A stretch of DNA of 64,000 nucleotides, from positions 89,416 through 153,415 of the forward strand of contig SOET01000002.1 in assembly GCA_021646465.1 (NCBI GenBank), given 5' to 3'. The translations under genes and the position numbers were made by a program. Below are positions 33,626 to 43,167 of the stretch, piece by piece. Under the pieces are notes generated by a model. It made no database searches and was not told where the DNA came from. It was given only the letters and a program-made list of their open reading frames with translations. How positions within the stretch are numbered: position 1 is the first letter of the stretch; every line of letters starts with the position of its first letter. The stretch is from Candidatus Kuenenia hertensis. GTDB lineage: Bacteria; Planctomycetota; Brocadiia; Brocadiales; Brocadiaceae.

Positions 33626-34648
33626 TTAATATAATTCTTCTACCTCAGATTTCGGCGTCCGCATCATTAAATTATTTAACGCTTCTAATGGTTTTTTACC
33701 TGAAAATAACACAGAATAAATTTCCTCGGTAATAGGCATTTCTATATTGTATTTCTTAGAAAGCCTGATAACGGATTTTGTGGTCCACACACCTTCTGCA
33801 ATTTGTTCCATGTTGTTTAAGATTTCCTGGAGGGACTTTCCTTTACCAATTTGTTCGCCTACCCATCTGTTCCTACCATAGGGGCTAATACAGGTAGTTA
33901 TCAAATCTCCCAATCCGGAAAGGCCTGAGAAAGTTATTTTATTTGCGCCCATGGCAGTACCAAGACGGCTTATTTCCGCTAAACCGCGCGTGATGAGTGC
34001 GGCTTTTGAGGTATCTCCAAGTTTTAATCCATCGCATATGCCAGCAGCAATGGCAATTACATTCTTCAGCGCAGCTCCTAGTTCTACTCCGATTACATCG
34101 GTATTTGTATATACTCTGAATCGGTCAGTGGTAAAAAGTTCCTGGACTGTTTGTGCCAAGTTTAAATCGTTTGAAGAGGCAACAATGGTAGTTGGCAAAC
34201 CATGTGCTACTTCTTCTGCATGGCTAGGCCCCAGAAGTAAAGTAACAGGCTGATCACCGAGAACATCCCGGACAATTTCACTTGGTCTCATAAGTGTTTC
34301 GTTTTCGATTCCTTTTGTAATACTAATGACAGGGGTTTTATCAACAAATACTTCTTTGAATTTGATAAGCACAGAACGCAAATAAGGAGTAGGTGTTGCA
34401 GATATTATAAATTGTGCATCCATTAATTTCGGGGTAATTTCGGAAGTAACCGTAATATCAGGTGGAAGGGTGATTCCTTTTAAATATTTTGTGTTTTCTC
34501 TTTTCTCTCTTAAATGATCCGTGTAAGTTTTGTTATGGCCCCAAAGAGTGATTTCATTACCCTTTTTGCTAAGTAAAATTGCTAAAGCAGTTCCCCATCC
34601 GCCATTTCCAATAACAGTTATCTTTTTTATTGTGGAATGTAAAGTCAT
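33626..34648 (-). CDS. gpsA: NAD(P)-dependent glycerol-3-phosphate dehydrogenase
   Basis: 340 residues from the ATG at 34648; the frame extends to 34684, but that part overlaps the terminator behind glyA. Reduces dihydroxyacetone phosphate to sn-glycerol 3-phosphate for phospholipids. The GNGGWGTALAILL nucleotide site, NVIAIAAGICDGLKLGDTSKA (catalytic Lys near the first Asn) and SGLGDLITTC are all present. It is preceded by glyA and prfB on the same strand; a terminator separates it from glyA, so it may have its own promoter or rely on read-through. No Shine-Dalgarno is clear. Confidence 0.95.
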   Translation of the reverse strand: MTLHSTIKKITVIGNGGWGTALAILLSKKGNEITLWGHNKTYTDHLREKRENTKYLKGITLPPDITVTSEITPKLMDAQFIISATPTPYLRSVLIKFKEVFVDKTPVISITKGIENETLMRPSEIVRDVLGDQPVTLLLGPSHAEEVAHGLPTTIVASSNDLNLAQTVQELFTTDRFRVYTNTDVIGVELGAALKNVIAIAAGICDGLKLGDTSKAALITRGLAEISRLGTAMGANKITFSGLSGLGDLITTCISPYGRNRWVGEQIGKGKSLQEILNNMEQIAEGVWTTKSVIRLSKKYNIEMPITEEIYSVLFSGKKPLEALNNLMMRTPKSEVEELY

Positions 34649-34663
34649 TTTTTTGTATTTACA

Positions 34664-34693
34664 TAAAAATAGGGCTGGATGCAATCCAGCCCT
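34664..34693 (-). terminator. Rho-independent terminator downstream of glyA
   Basis: On the minus strand a 10-bp stem (agggctggat with atccagccct), 3-nt loop, followed by a run of five T. It stands 51 bases past the glyA stop and just before the gpsA start. Confidence 0.8.
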
Positions 34694-34744
34694 TTGTATG
34701 AAATGTTTGAGTAATTTAAAAACATAAGTTATGCATGCTAATTC

Positions 34745-36004
34745 CTATTTTGGAGCCTGGCATGCGCCTGCTTCATGCAGAGGATGAGCGGAGCATAAAT
34801 CTCGCACAGCATTTTTAATTTCTTTTTTTACACTTTCAGCGTTTGGTTGTGAAAGAATTTTATCTATGTATTCCACAATTTTTACTGAATCAACTTCTGT
34901 CATTCCACGGGAAGTAATTGTTGGAGTTCCAATGCGAATGCCGCTCGGTTCGTTTGCGCCTCTTTCATCATAAGGGATGGTGTTTCTGTTCAATACGATA
35001 TTAACACTCTCAAGCAGGTTTTGAGCTTCTTTACCGGCAATATTCTTATTTCGTAAATCAACCAGAAATAAATGGTTGTCTGTTCCGCCGGAAACAATAT
35101 CATATCCTTTTTTTATAAATTCTTGTGCCATGATTTGCGCGTTTTTCACTGTTTGTTGCTGGCATTTTTTAAATTCTTCAGACATTGCTTCCTTAAAAGC
35201 TACTGCCTTTGCCGCTATGATGTGCATAAAAGGGCCCCCCTGAATACCAGGAAACACCATTGAGTCAATCAGTTTTGCATATTTAGATTTACACAAAATG
35301 AGACCCCCTCTTGGTCCGCGTAATGTTTTATGGGTTGTTGTGGTCGCAAAATCAGCAAAAGGGACAGGAGAGGGATGAACGCCTGCTGCAATCAATCCTG
35401 CGATATGAGCTATATCCGCCATGAAATAGGCGCCTACTTCATCCGAAATTTCTCTGAATTTTTTGAAGTCGATAATTCGTGGATAGGCGCTTGCTCCGGC
35501 AATGATAAGTTTTGGCTTGGTGGTAAGTGCAATGTTGCGCAATTCATCATAATCGATGTAGCCGGTTTCTCTTTTTACCCCATAATGGGTTATTTCATAC
35601 ATCATACCGGAAAAATTCTTTTTAAATCCGTGCGTTAAATGCCCGCCGTGAGAGAGATCCATTCCTAGCACACGGTCTCCAGGGTTTAGCATTGCAAAAC
35701 AAACAGCCATATTTGCCTGTGAACCTGCATTGGGCTGGACATTAGCGTGTTCAGCGCCGAAGATTTGTTTTGCTCTTTCAACGGCCAGATGCTCAACGGT
35801 ATCAACATTGTTACAACCAGCATACCATCGTTTTTTTACATAACCTTCGGCATATTTATTGGTCATTAAAGACCCCTGTGCTTCCTGTACGGCAAGGCTG
35901 CATATATTTTCAGATGCAATTAAATCAATTGTTTCTTGTTGCCTTTTGGCTTCTTCCTGTATGGCATTCCAGACATCCGGATCATTTTGTTTTAGCGTTG
36001 TCAT
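34745..36004 (-). CDS. glyA: Serine hydroxymethyltransferase
   Basis: 419 residues. The PLP enzyme converts serine and THF to glycine and methylene-THF, feeding the metF-like step. Landmarks: the AGSQANMAV and [10 protein letters not shown] active-site segments, [12 protein letters not shown] (PLP-binding Asp/His) and the lysine motif [17 protein letters not shown] start preceded by a ggggaa Shine-Dalgarno. It lies 28 bases after prfB on the same strand and is probably read through from it; a terminator follows it. Confidence 0.96.
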   Translation of the reverse strand: MTTLKQNDPDVWNAIQEEAKRQQETIDLIASENICSLAVQEAQGSLMTNKYAEGYVKKRWYAGCNNVDTVEHLAVERAKQIFGAEHANVQPNAGSQANMAVCFAMLNPGDRVLGMDLSHGGHLTHGFKKNFSGMMYEITHYGVKRETGYIDYDELRNIALTTKPKLIIAGASAYPRIIDFKKFREISDEVGAYFMADIAHIAGLIAAGVHPSPVPFADFATTTTHKTLRGPRGGLILCKSKYAKLIDSMVFPGIQGGPFMHIIAAKAVAFKEAMSEEFKKCQQQTVKNAQIMAQEFIKKGYDIVSGGTDNHLFLVDLRNKNIAGKEAQNLLESVNIVLNRNTIPYDERGANEPSGIRIGTPTITSRGMTEVDSVKIVEYIDKILSQPNAESVKKEIKNAVRDLCSAHPLHEAGACQAPK

Positions 36005-36032
36005 AATTCCCCATTTTTTTTCATAAATATAT

Positions 36033-37140
36033 TTAATTAGATTTAGTCATTTTCCATTTTAGATAAGCTTCGATAAACCCATCTATTTCACCGTCCAACA
36101 TTGCTTGCGTATTTCCACTTTCTTTGCCAGTCCGTAAATCTTTAACGAGTGAATAAGGTTGCAATACATAAGATCGTATCTGATTTCCCCACGCAATGTC
36201 GCCTTTTTCATCATAAGCTGCAGTTAATTCTTTTTCCTTTTCTTTTTCTTTAATTTGATAGAGTTTTGCCTTTAACATGTTTAATGCTCGTCTTCGATTT
36301 TGATGTTGTGATCGTTCACTTTGGCATTGTACTATTATTCCGGTAGGTAAATGGGTAATACGAACTGCAGAAGATGTTTTATTTACATGCTGACCTCCTG
36401 CGCCCGATGCACGGTATACATCTACCTGTATCTCGTTGTCGCTTATTTCTATTTCTTCCTCCTCTTCAATTTCCGGCAATACATCAACAGCAGCAAATGA
36501 AGTATGTCTTCTGGCATTAGAATCAAATGGAGAAATCCTTACTAACCGATGTACCCCGATTTCGGATTTTAAATGTCCATAAACATACTCACCCTCGATA
36601 AGAACAGTAATTCTCTTTAATCCTGCTTCTTCTCCTTCTAACGAATCGATAAGTGATAGATTATAACCATTTTTTTCCGCCCAGCGGGAATACATGCGAA
36701 AAAGCATAGAAACCCAATCACATGATTCTGTTCCCCCGGCACCGGCATAAATGCTCAGATAAGCATTACAATGGTCATGGGCTTCACCAAGCATCGTATG
36801 CAATTCAAGTTTTTCTAATTTTTGTGTAAATAACTCAATATCATTGACTACCTCCTCTGTTGTTTTTTCATCGTCTTCTTCTTCCGCGAGGGTAACCAAA
36901 AACTCTATGTCTTCGTATGTTTTTTGTAACTCCTGAAGAGGTAATACAATTTCTTTGAGAGTTTTTAATTTGTTGATAATCTGTTGTGCTTTGTCTTTAT
37001 TTTCCCAGAAACCGGGAGAAGAGAGTTTGTTTTCGAGTTCGGATAGTTCTTTTTCTTTGCTTTCTATGTCAAAGAGAGTCCTTTATGTTAATGAGACGTT
37101 TTCTGAGGTAGGTGAGTTCCTTTCCGATGTTTTCAGTCAT
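36033..37140 (-). CDS. prfB: Peptide chain release factor 2, with programmed +1 frameshift
   Basis: The complete gene begins at ATG 37140 (Shine-Dalgarno aggt), reads 23 codons to an in-frame UGA at 37069-37071, then continues in the +1 frame to 36033, for 368 residues in all. The shift site is CTT TGA C preceded by an AAGGA Shine-Dalgarno-like stretch, the arrangement conserved in bacterial prfB, where RF2 regulates its own synthesis at the UGA. RF2 hallmarks are [11 protein letters not shown] (SPF tripeptide), the GGQ motif in [17 protein letters not shown], and [12 protein letters not shown]. The second half alone would lack the N-terminal helical domain. Downstream are glyA and gpsA. Confidence 0.95.
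37068..37089 (-). promoter_or_regulatory. prfB programmed frameshift site
   Basis: On the minus strand the sequence AAAGGACTCTCTTTGAC contains the slippery CTT codon, the in-frame UGA stop and the following C, with an SD-like AAGGA 4 bases before the CTT. Reading shifts +1 (CTT to TTT), skipping one base so that GAC follows. Confidence 0.93.
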
Positions 37141-37481
37141 TTTTTACCTGTTTTTTTATTTTCAAAAGTTTTAAAATTCGTATTGGATGTTTCTGGGGTG
37201 AAACCAAAACAAGATTTAAATTTTTTTTAAGAAGTCTGGAATATTAAAAATCTTTTTAACAGTAATTAAAATTGTTTTAAATTATAATATTTACGAACAA
37301 TAATACAAAAAACCCTTAAATGTGTCAACATGGAATTTGGGTTTGACTTGAGACTGATATATGCTTACTCTTAGTATTACGTAGTTAATATTTTCCCCAT
37401 GATGAATGGCGGAGGATATTTGGTTAAAATTCCATGCATTTTTAAATTAATTTATTAAGGCAGGTAAAAACTGATTCAATT
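37141..37481. other. Divergent intergenic region between prfB and rsmD
   Basis: 341 bases. The prfB Shine-Dalgarno lies at its left end. A weak promoter-like pair for the plus strand (TTGACT at 37343-37348 and TACTCT at about 37366) may drive rsmD. No ORF or stable hairpin is recognised; the sequence is very AT-rich. Confidence 0.35.
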
Positions 37482-38063
37482 GTGCGCGTAATTGCGGGTA
37501 GTGTGAGGGGCGTTTTGCTCTATTCTCCCAAAGGGAGTAAAACAAGGCCAATGTCAGATAATGTGAAGGAATCGCTATTTAACATATTGGCGCATATTAT
37601 TCCGGGCAGTAATGTTTTGGACTTATATGCAGGTACCGGATCTGTTGGAATCGAGGCATTAAGCAGGGGTGCGAAATTTTGTTTATTTGCAGAGAATGAT
37701 AAGTTTGCAATCCAGACGATAAAGAAAAACATCACAGTAACAAAACTGCTGAACTATTCAAAAATTATAAAATGTGATGTGCTGAAACTTATTCCATTTT
37801 TGGAACAGAATACTAACGGAATAAATATTGTATTTGCTTGCCCACCATATCCTCTTATAGATAAATATTCTTATAGGGAAAAACTGTTAATTTTTTTGTC
37901 TTCCTTGTATGAAAGAAATATTGTATGTTCCGAAGGTGTTATTGTATTTCAGCATAGAAAAACGTTGCTGGAGATACCGCCACAAGCTTTATTTTTAACC
38001 TTGTACGACACGAGAATCTATAGGGAAACACAACTGTCTTTTTTCAAGAAGACATTACGGTGA
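37482..38063 (+). CDS. rsmD: 16S rRNA (guanine-966-N2) methyltransferase-like protein
   Basis: 193 residues, starting GTG with no clear ribosome-binding site. RsmD methylates G966 of 16S rRNA in the assembled 30S subunit. MRVIAGSVRG, SKTRPMSDNVKESLFNIL, VLDLYAGTGSVGIEALSRGA (SAM site) and CEGVIVFQH follow the family. The catalytic motif, usually DPPY, reads ACPPYP here; the Asp that contacts the target amine is a Cys. Either this enzyme differs chemically, or the motif tolerates the change. It is 10 bases upstream of ispE and clearly in one transcription unit with it. Confidence 0.88.
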   Translation: MRVIAGSVRGVLLYSPKGSKTRPMSDNVKESLFNILAHIIPGSNVLDLYAGTGSVGIEALSRGAKFCLFAENDKFAIQTIKKNITVTKLLNYSKIIKCDVLKLIPFLEQNTNGINIVFACPPYPLIDKYSYREKLLIFLSSLYERNIVCSEGVIVFQHRKTLLEIPPQALFLTLYDTRIYRETQLSFFKKTLR

Positions 38064-38073
38064 AAAAAATACT

Positions 38074-38961
38074 ATGAAATATTGGGAAGATCAGGGGAAA
38101 ATAAAAATCGCAGCACCTGCAAAGATCAATCTGTTTCTTGAGATTTTGGGAAAACGTCCTGACGGTTATCATGAAATTGAAACAGTTATGCAAAAAGTGT
38201 GTTTATACGATTACATATATATGGAAGATAATGAATGCATGGAGTTCAATTGTTCAAACCCAGAACTTGAAAAGGGTGAAGATAATTTGATTGTTAAGGC
38301 GGTGCGGTTATTGCAAAGAGAGTCGGGGATTTCCAGAGGGATAAAAATATTTTTAGAAAAAAATATACCTATCGGAGCCGGCCTTGGTGGAGGGAGTAGC
38401 GATGCCGCTGCAACTCTGTTTGGGGTAAATAAGATGTGGCAGCTTGGGTATGATACTGAAAAACTGATGTCATTTGCAGCCAGACTTGGTTCCGACATTC
38501 CCTTTTTTATAGGCAAAAATACGGCTATTTGTAAAGGGAGAGGCGAGATAATTCAACCATTTCCATCGAAGGTAAAGTATAGTTATGTAATAATATATCC
38601 AGGATTTGAAGTATGTACGGCAATCATATATAAAAATTTCAAAATTGCCTTGACAAAAAATTTTAAAGATGTTAATTTCACCTTGCGCGCTTTAGAATCA
38701 GGCGATGTTGGTCTATTAGGGAAATATTTATACAATCGATTAGAAGATGTTGTTTTTAAGCTTTATCCTCAACTTGAAAAAATAAGACAGAAATTGGAAA
38801 AATTTAATTTTTGTGGTGTGCTTTTATCAGGGAGTGGCTCTGCTATGTATGGTTTGTGTAGAAGGGAGAGTGAGGCAAAGAATATAGGGCAAAAATTAAA
38901 AACGTTTGGTTTTGGTGATGTGTTTGTGGTAACCGGTGATTTCGAAGGCATAACTAAGTGA
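38074..38961 (+). CDS. ispE: 4-diphosphocytidyl-2-C-methyl-D-erythritol kinase
   Basis: 295 residues. A GHMP-family kinase of the non-mevalonate isoprenoid (MEP) pathway. AAPAKINLFLEILGKRPDGYHEI is the substrate-binding start, NIPIGAGLGGGSSDAAATL the ATP-binding glycine loop, and GVLLSGSGSAMYGL motif III. The ATG at 38074 fits the usual N-terminus. Next downstream is the SpoVG-like gene at 12 bases. Confidence 0.95.
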   Translation: MKYWEDQGKIKIAAPAKINLFLEILGKRPDGYHEIETVMQKVCLYDYIYMEDNECMEFNCSNPELEKGEDNLIVKAVRLLQRESGISRGIKIFLEKNIPIGAGLGGGSSDAAATLFGVNKMWQLGYDTEKLMSFAARLGSDIPFFIGKNTAICKGRGEIIQPFPSKVKYSYVIIYPGFEVCTAIIYKNFKIALTKNFKDVNFTLRALESGDVGLLGKYLYNRLEDVVFKLYPQLEKIRQKLEKFNFCGVLLSGSGSAMYGLCRRESEAKNIGQKLKTFGFGDVFVVTGDFEGITK

Positions 38962-38973
38962 ACAGGAAAGGGG

Positions 38974-39426
38974 ATGGCCGTGAATATAACTGAAGTTAGG
39001 GTGAAGCTGACCGAAGCAAAAAAAAACAGATTACAAGCGTTTTGCAGCATTACAATTGATAATGATTTTGTCGTTAGAGATCTAAAGGTTATCGAAGGGC
39101 ATAAGGGGGCTTTTGTGGCAATGCCAAGCAGAAAGCTTACTGATCGGTGCCCGGGTTGCGGAGGGAAAAATCACCTGATGGCTCAGTTCTGCAATGATTG
39201 TGGTACAAAATTAGATGAAAAACGAGCTTCTAAGGGTGCGGGGAGGTTAAAATTACATGCAGATACTGCCCATCCGATAAATTCAAAATGTAGAGAAGAA
39301 ATACAAGAAAAGGTTCTTGCCGCTTATAGAGAGGAAGTGGAAAAGTCTAAGCAGCCAGGTTACAAGCCACCAAAATACGAGGATATGGAAGATTTGGATG
39401 CTGAAGATTTTAGTAGCGAAGATTAG
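38974..39426 (+). CDS. spoVG: SpoVG-family protein with an inserted zinc ribbon
   Basis: 150 residues, against about 85-97 for normal SpoVG. The N-terminal SpoVG half is present ([45 protein letters not shown]), as is the [22 protein letters not shown]-terminal part. Between them (about residues 56-95) is an insert with C59-x2-C62 and C73-x2-C76 ([19 protein letters not shown]), a zinc-ribbon knuckle, in place of the short loop. An acidic tail follows. SpoVG proteins bind DNA or RNA and modulate septation and sporulation genes; here the insertion would add a metal-bound nucleic-acid or protein contact. It shares a unit with ispE. Confidence 0.88.
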   Translation: MAVNITEVRVKLTEAKKNRLQAFCSITIDNDFVVRDLKVIEGHKGAFVAMPSRKLTDRCPGCGGKNHLMAQFCNDCGTKLDEKRASKGAGRLKLHADTAHPINSKCREEIQEKVLAAYREEVEKSKQPGYKPPKYEDMEDLDAEDFSSED

Positions 39427-39793
39427 CGAAGATTTATGAGGGTGTAAAAGCAGTAAGAACGGTATGGTTGAAAAATAATAAGAGTTTACACAACTCAATG
39501 TTTACACCTGGAATTGTCATTTCGATGAGGGAATTCCTGAGATTCTTCACGAAAATTACACTGCACAAAGTGAATGTGTTCGGAATGGCATACTAAGGAC
39601 AGTGACCAGATTTCATACCTTTTGTGAACAATAGTTCATGGATGTTTCATATCAAATGACTTCTAACTGTTCAATTTAAACATACCTTTTTGAACTTCCT
39701 GTCGTGAAAGATAGAGCGAAAGTGTGTTTTCTGCTGGTGTTTCTTATTAGATATTATCTGCTAAACTTTTGTATTTTTATTTAACAAAAATCA
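39427..39793. other. Intergenic region with a degenerate repeat
   Basis: 367 bases between SpoVG and ilvB. It contains the repeat remnant at 39515-39590. No ORF over 40 codons with a start signal and no terminator hairpin is seen. A leader-type attenuator for ilvB could be hidden here but was not recognised. Confidence 0.4.
39515..39590. repeat. Degenerate TIR-like repeat (tgtcatttcg ... cggaatggca)
   Basis: The segment begins tgtcatttcg and ends cggaatggca, its imperfect inverse complement. The inner cctgagattcttcac is characteristic of a short interspersed repeat seen in many genomes. It has no coding content and is listed on pattern alone. Confidence 0.4.
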
Positions 39794-41467
39794 ATGATTA
39801 GAACAGGTTCTCAAATTTTAATAAATGCGTTGATACGAGAAGGAGTAGAATATGTGTTTGGCATTCCCGGAGGCGCAGTACTTCCTTTGTTTGACGTATT
39901 GTACGAATCGCCAATTAAATTTATGTTAACAAGGCATGAACAGGGTGCAGGCCATGCTGCTGATGGATATGCGAGGGCGACAGGTAAAGTTGGTGTATGC
40001 CTGGCGACCTCTGGCCCTGGTGCTACAAACTTAACGACTGCTATTGCAACGGCATACATGGATTCCGTTCCAATGGTTGCTATAACAGGACAAGTAAAGA
40101 CATTTCTTATTGGTAATGATGCTTTCCAGGAAGTTGATATTGTTGGAATAACTCGTCCTATAACAAAACACAGTTATCTGGTAAAGGATGTTAAAGATTT
40201 GGCAAGGGTGGTAAAAGAAGCATTTTATTTGGCAAGTTCAGGGAGGCAGGGGCCTGTGTTAATAGATTTACCAGTTGATGTTACCATGGCAGAATGTGAA
40301 GAAATAGTGCCCCCTGAAATAGATTTACCGGGGTACAAACCCACGTATGAAGGTAATATCCGTCAAATAAAAATTGCGGCGGAGGTAATTAATAATGCAA
40401 GGCGCCCTGTATTGTATACTGGAGGTGGCATTATTGCTTCTGATAGCACAAAGGAATTATTGGAGCTTGCGGAAAAAGGAAATATTCCCGTAACTACAAC
40501 TCTTATGGGGCTTGGGGGATTTCCCGAGGACCATGATTTATCTTTGAGAATGTTGGGTATGCATGGGACTGCATATGCGAATCTTGCAGTTACGGAATCC
40601 GATATTTTAATTGCAATTGGTTCGAGGTTCGATGATCGGATTACCGGTAAAATTGATGAATTTGCTCCTAATGCAAAAATTATTCATATCGACATTGATC
40701 CCTCTTCCATAAGTAAAAATATCAAAGTAGATATACCGGTTGTTGGATATGCCAGAAATATTTTAAGAGAACTGAATAAATATATTAATTTTGTTGAGAG
40801 AAAAGAGTGGTTCGATAAAATAAAACAATGGAAAGAACAAAAACCATTAGCCTACGATAATAGTGGGGATATTATAAAACCTCAATATGTAATAGAACAA
40901 ATATGTGAAGCGACGCATGGCGAGGCAATTATAACTACTGAAGTGGGACAGAATCAGATGTGGGCTGCTCAGTATTATACGTATACGAAGCCTCGTACCT
41001 TCCTTTCATCGGGAGGATTGGGTACTATGGGATACGGATTCCCCGCAGCAATCGGAGCACAGTTGGGATGCCCTGATAAAATTGTGGTGGATATTGCAGG
41101 AGATGGAAGTATCCAGATGAATATTCAGGAACTCAGTACAGCAGTTCGCTTAAATATTCCGGTAAAGGTTGTTATATTAAATAACGGGTATCTTGGGATG
41201 GTTCGGCAATGGCAAGAGTTGTTTTATGGCAAACGGTATTCCGGTGTATACTTAAATGGCAATCCTGATTTTGTCAAATTGGCGGAATCATATGGGGCGA
41301 AAGGGTTTTTGATAGAAAAAAAGGAAGATGTGCGCCCAACACTGGAAAAAGCATTTTCCATAAAACAGCCTGTCGTTATGGACTTTAGGGTTGACCCATC
41401 TGAAAATGTTTTCCCTATGGTTCCCGCTGGCCAACCGATTCACCAAATGATTGGAACAATGGCATAG
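39794..41467 (+). CDS. ilvB: Acetolactate synthase, large (catalytic) subunit
   Basis: 557 residues. The ThDP enzyme of branched-chain amino acid synthesis condenses pyruvate into acetolactate. The N-terminal domain has [13 protein letters not shown], the Glu in [19 protein letters not shown] and [13 protein letters not shown]. The FAD/central domain has [10 protein letters not shown]. The C-terminal ThDP motif is [19 protein letters not shown], starting with the GDG of the ThDP/Mg2+ site and ending about 30 residues later in [11 protein letters not shown]. The regulatory subunit ilvN is not next to it, which is unusual, although ilvN may lie elsewhere. Confidence 0.95.
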   Translation: MIRTGSQILINALIREGVEYVFGIPGGAVLPLFDVLYESPIKFMLTRHEQGAGHAADGYARATGKVGVCLATSGPGATNLTTAIATAYMDSVPMVAITGQVKTFLIGNDAFQEVDIVGITRPITKHSYLVKDVKDLARVVKEAFYLASSGRQGPVLIDLPVDVTMAECEEIVPPEIDLPGYKPTYEGNIRQIKIAAEVINNARRPVLYTGGGIIASDSTKELLELAEKGNIPVTTTLMGLGGFPEDHDLSLRMLGMHGTAYANLAVTESDILIAIGSRFDDRITGKIDEFAPNAKIIHIDIDPSSISKNIKVDIPVVGYARNILRELNKYINFVERKEWFDKIKQWKEQKPLAYDNSGDIIKPQYVIEQICEATHGEAIITTEVGQNQMWAAQYYTYTKPRTFLSSGGLGTMGYGFPAAIGAQLGCPDKIVVDIAGDGSIQMNIQELSTAVRLNIPVKVVILNNGYLGMVRQWQELFYGKRYSGVYLNGNPDFVKLAESYGAKGFLIEKKEDVRPTLEKAFSIKQPVVMDFRVDPSENVFPMVPAGQPIHQMIGTMA

Positions 41468-41548
41468 GTCTTGGTTGTTAACAATTTTGAGAAACGTATA
41501 TTCACAATTTTTTAACAGAGATATATTGAAATTTTTGGTGCAGAAAAA

Positions 41549-42364
41549 ATGGAAATAATTTTAAGTGCAACAATTACACTTGGCATATTAGGGATGGTCT
41601 TTGGCATAGGTTTGGCTATTGCATCCGATAAGTTTGCGGTGAAAGTTGATCCCCGTATCGAAAGTATCAACGAAGTACTTCCCGGAGCAAATTGCGGGGC
41701 GTGTGGTCAGCCCGGATGTGCCGGTTTTGCACAGGCAGTAGTGGAGGGAAAAGCTTCTGTTACGGGCTGTACGGTTGGACAAGCTGCAGTGGCTGAGCTT
41801 GTTGCCAATATTATGGGGGTCGAATTTGAGAATAAGGAAAGAGTTCTCTCCGTTGTAATGTGCCATGCAAAAAATGTTACTAATAAATTTATCTATAATG
41901 GGATGAAAGATTGCCGGGCGGCAAATATTATTAGCGGCGGTTACTTTGGTTGTGATTACGGCTGTTTAGGTTTAGGTACATGTGTTGAGGCGTGTAAATT
42001 CGAAGCTATGTACATGGGTAAAGATGGTTTACCCAAAGTAATCAGGGAACGTTGTACGGGCTGTGGAAAATGTGCAGAAGTATGCCCACGGAATATCATT
42101 AGCATATTGCCGGAATCAAAAATGGTGCATGTAAGATGTAAATCGTTAGATAAAGGCGCTGTTGCACGGAAAATATGCCAGGATTCCTGCATTGCCTGTA
42201 AACGTTGTGAAAAGGAATGCCCCTATGATGCAATCCATGTACAAAATAATCTTGCAGTAATTGATTACCAAAAATGTACATCTTGCGGCAAATGTGTAGA
42301 AGTTTGTCCCAATCATACGATAATAAATTATGCAAGAGAATTAAGTTCTACTTCTGCGGTATAG
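41549..42364 (+). CDS. RnfB-like electron transport ferredoxin
   Basis: 271 residues. A single N-terminal TM anchor (residues 5-27) is followed by the RnfB-specific [4Fe-4S] motif NCGACGQPGCAGFAQAVVEG with downstream GCTVG. Then comes a cluster of three four-Cys ferredoxin sites (CTGCGKCAEVCP, CIACKRCEKECP, CTSCGKCVEVCP) and an extra Cys-rich stretch with CDYGCLGLGTCVEACK. RnfB is the electron-entry subunit of the Rnf ion pump; here no other rnf gene is adjacent, so this may be a stray subunit, a paralogue serving another complex, or a membrane-bound ferredoxin donor. Confidence 0.85.
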   Translation: MEIILSATITLGILGMVFGIGLAIASDKFAVKVDPRIESINEVLPGANCGACGQPGCAGFAQAVVEGKASVTGCTVGQAAVAELVANIMGVEFENKERVLSVVMCHAKNVTNKFIYNGMKDCRAANIISGGYFGCDYGCLGLGTCVEACKFEAMYMGKDGLPKVIRERCTGCGKCAEVCPRNIISILPESKMVHVRCKSLDKGAVARKICQDSCIACKRCEKECPYDAIHVQNNLAVIDYQKCTSCGKCVEVCPNHTIINYARELSSTSAV

Positions 42365-42374
42365 TTTGCAATAA

Positions 42375-43109
42375 ATGCACCAGGACAGGTTTTTCATACC
42401 TAATACTCCCATAAATTCAGATATCTGGATTGAAGGGAAAGAAGCCCACCATATTTTACACGTCAAAAGAGCAAAACGAGGAAATAAAATTACCCTTTTT
42501 GATGGAACAGGGACAGAATATAAGGCAGTTGTTATCGAAACTCAGCGCTCCAGGTTAAAAGTATTTATTGAAAGTAATCAAGTAGTTAACAGAGAACCTG
42601 GAGTGGAGATTACAATAGCCTTCTCCATTCCCAAAGGGAAATATTCCGATATCTTGATTCAAAAATGTTCCGAATTGGGGATAAACACATTAATTCCGCT
42701 CCATTGCGAAAGAAATGTTGTGACAATAAACGAAAAGTTTACGGAAAAGCGGGAGAGATGGAATAAAATAGCTATTGAATCCTCAAAACAATGCAAAAGA
42801 AATGTTCTTACAAAAATAACGGATGGAGTGGCGGTGAAAGATTTATTGAACACTTTATGCAATTACGATCTTTCACTCATTGCATGTTTACGATCTTATA
42901 CAAAGTCCCTGAAAGTTGTTTTACGCGAACGGCCTTCTGCAAAAAAACTTATTTGCCTCATAGGTCCTGAAGGTGGTTTTACCGATTACGAAACTGAACT
43001 TGCCGTTGAAAAAGGCAGTATTCCAATAGCTCTGGGTAGTTCGACCTTGAGAATTGAGACTGCCGCAATAGCAATTTCTTCAATGCTGTTGTATGAATAT
43101 TGTCTATGA
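42375..43109 (+). CDS. rsmE: 16S rRNA (uracil-1498-N3) methyltransferase
   Basis: 244 residues, SPOUT-class. The N-terminal PUA-like part (about 1-80) has IEGKEAHHILHVKRAKRGNKI, and the trefoil-knot part has LIPLHCERNVV, CLIGPEGGFTDYETELA and LGSSTLRIETAAIAISSMLLY. It methylates U1498 in the decoding region of 16S rRNA. It follows the RnfB gene after 10 bases and precedes tdh. Confidence 0.93.
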   Translation: MHQDRFFIPNTPINSDIWIEGKEAHHILHVKRAKRGNKITLFDGTGTEYKAVVIETQRSRLKVFIESNQVVNREPGVEITIAFSIPKGKYSDILIQKCSELGINTLIPLHCERNVVTINEKFTEKRERWNKIAIESSKQCKRNVLTKITDGVAVKDLLNTLCNYDLSLIACLRSYTKSLKVVLRERPSAKKLICLIGPEGGFTDYETELAVEKGSIPIALGSSTLRIETAAIAISSMLLYEYCL

Positions 43110-43167
43110 ATGTTAATCGATTTTTATTTACATTATTAATGTACGTTTCTTGTAAAAGGATTTTTGT

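Noticed and set aside
35072..35263. Plus-strand ORFs inside glyA, prfB and the giant genes
   Set aside because: They lie opposite conserved coding frames with no start signals; reverse-frame shadows.
36033..36899. prfB read as a 288-residue truncated gene
   Set aside because: The missing N-terminus is present upstream in the other frame, with the standard CTT TGA C frameshift signal, so the gene is complete.
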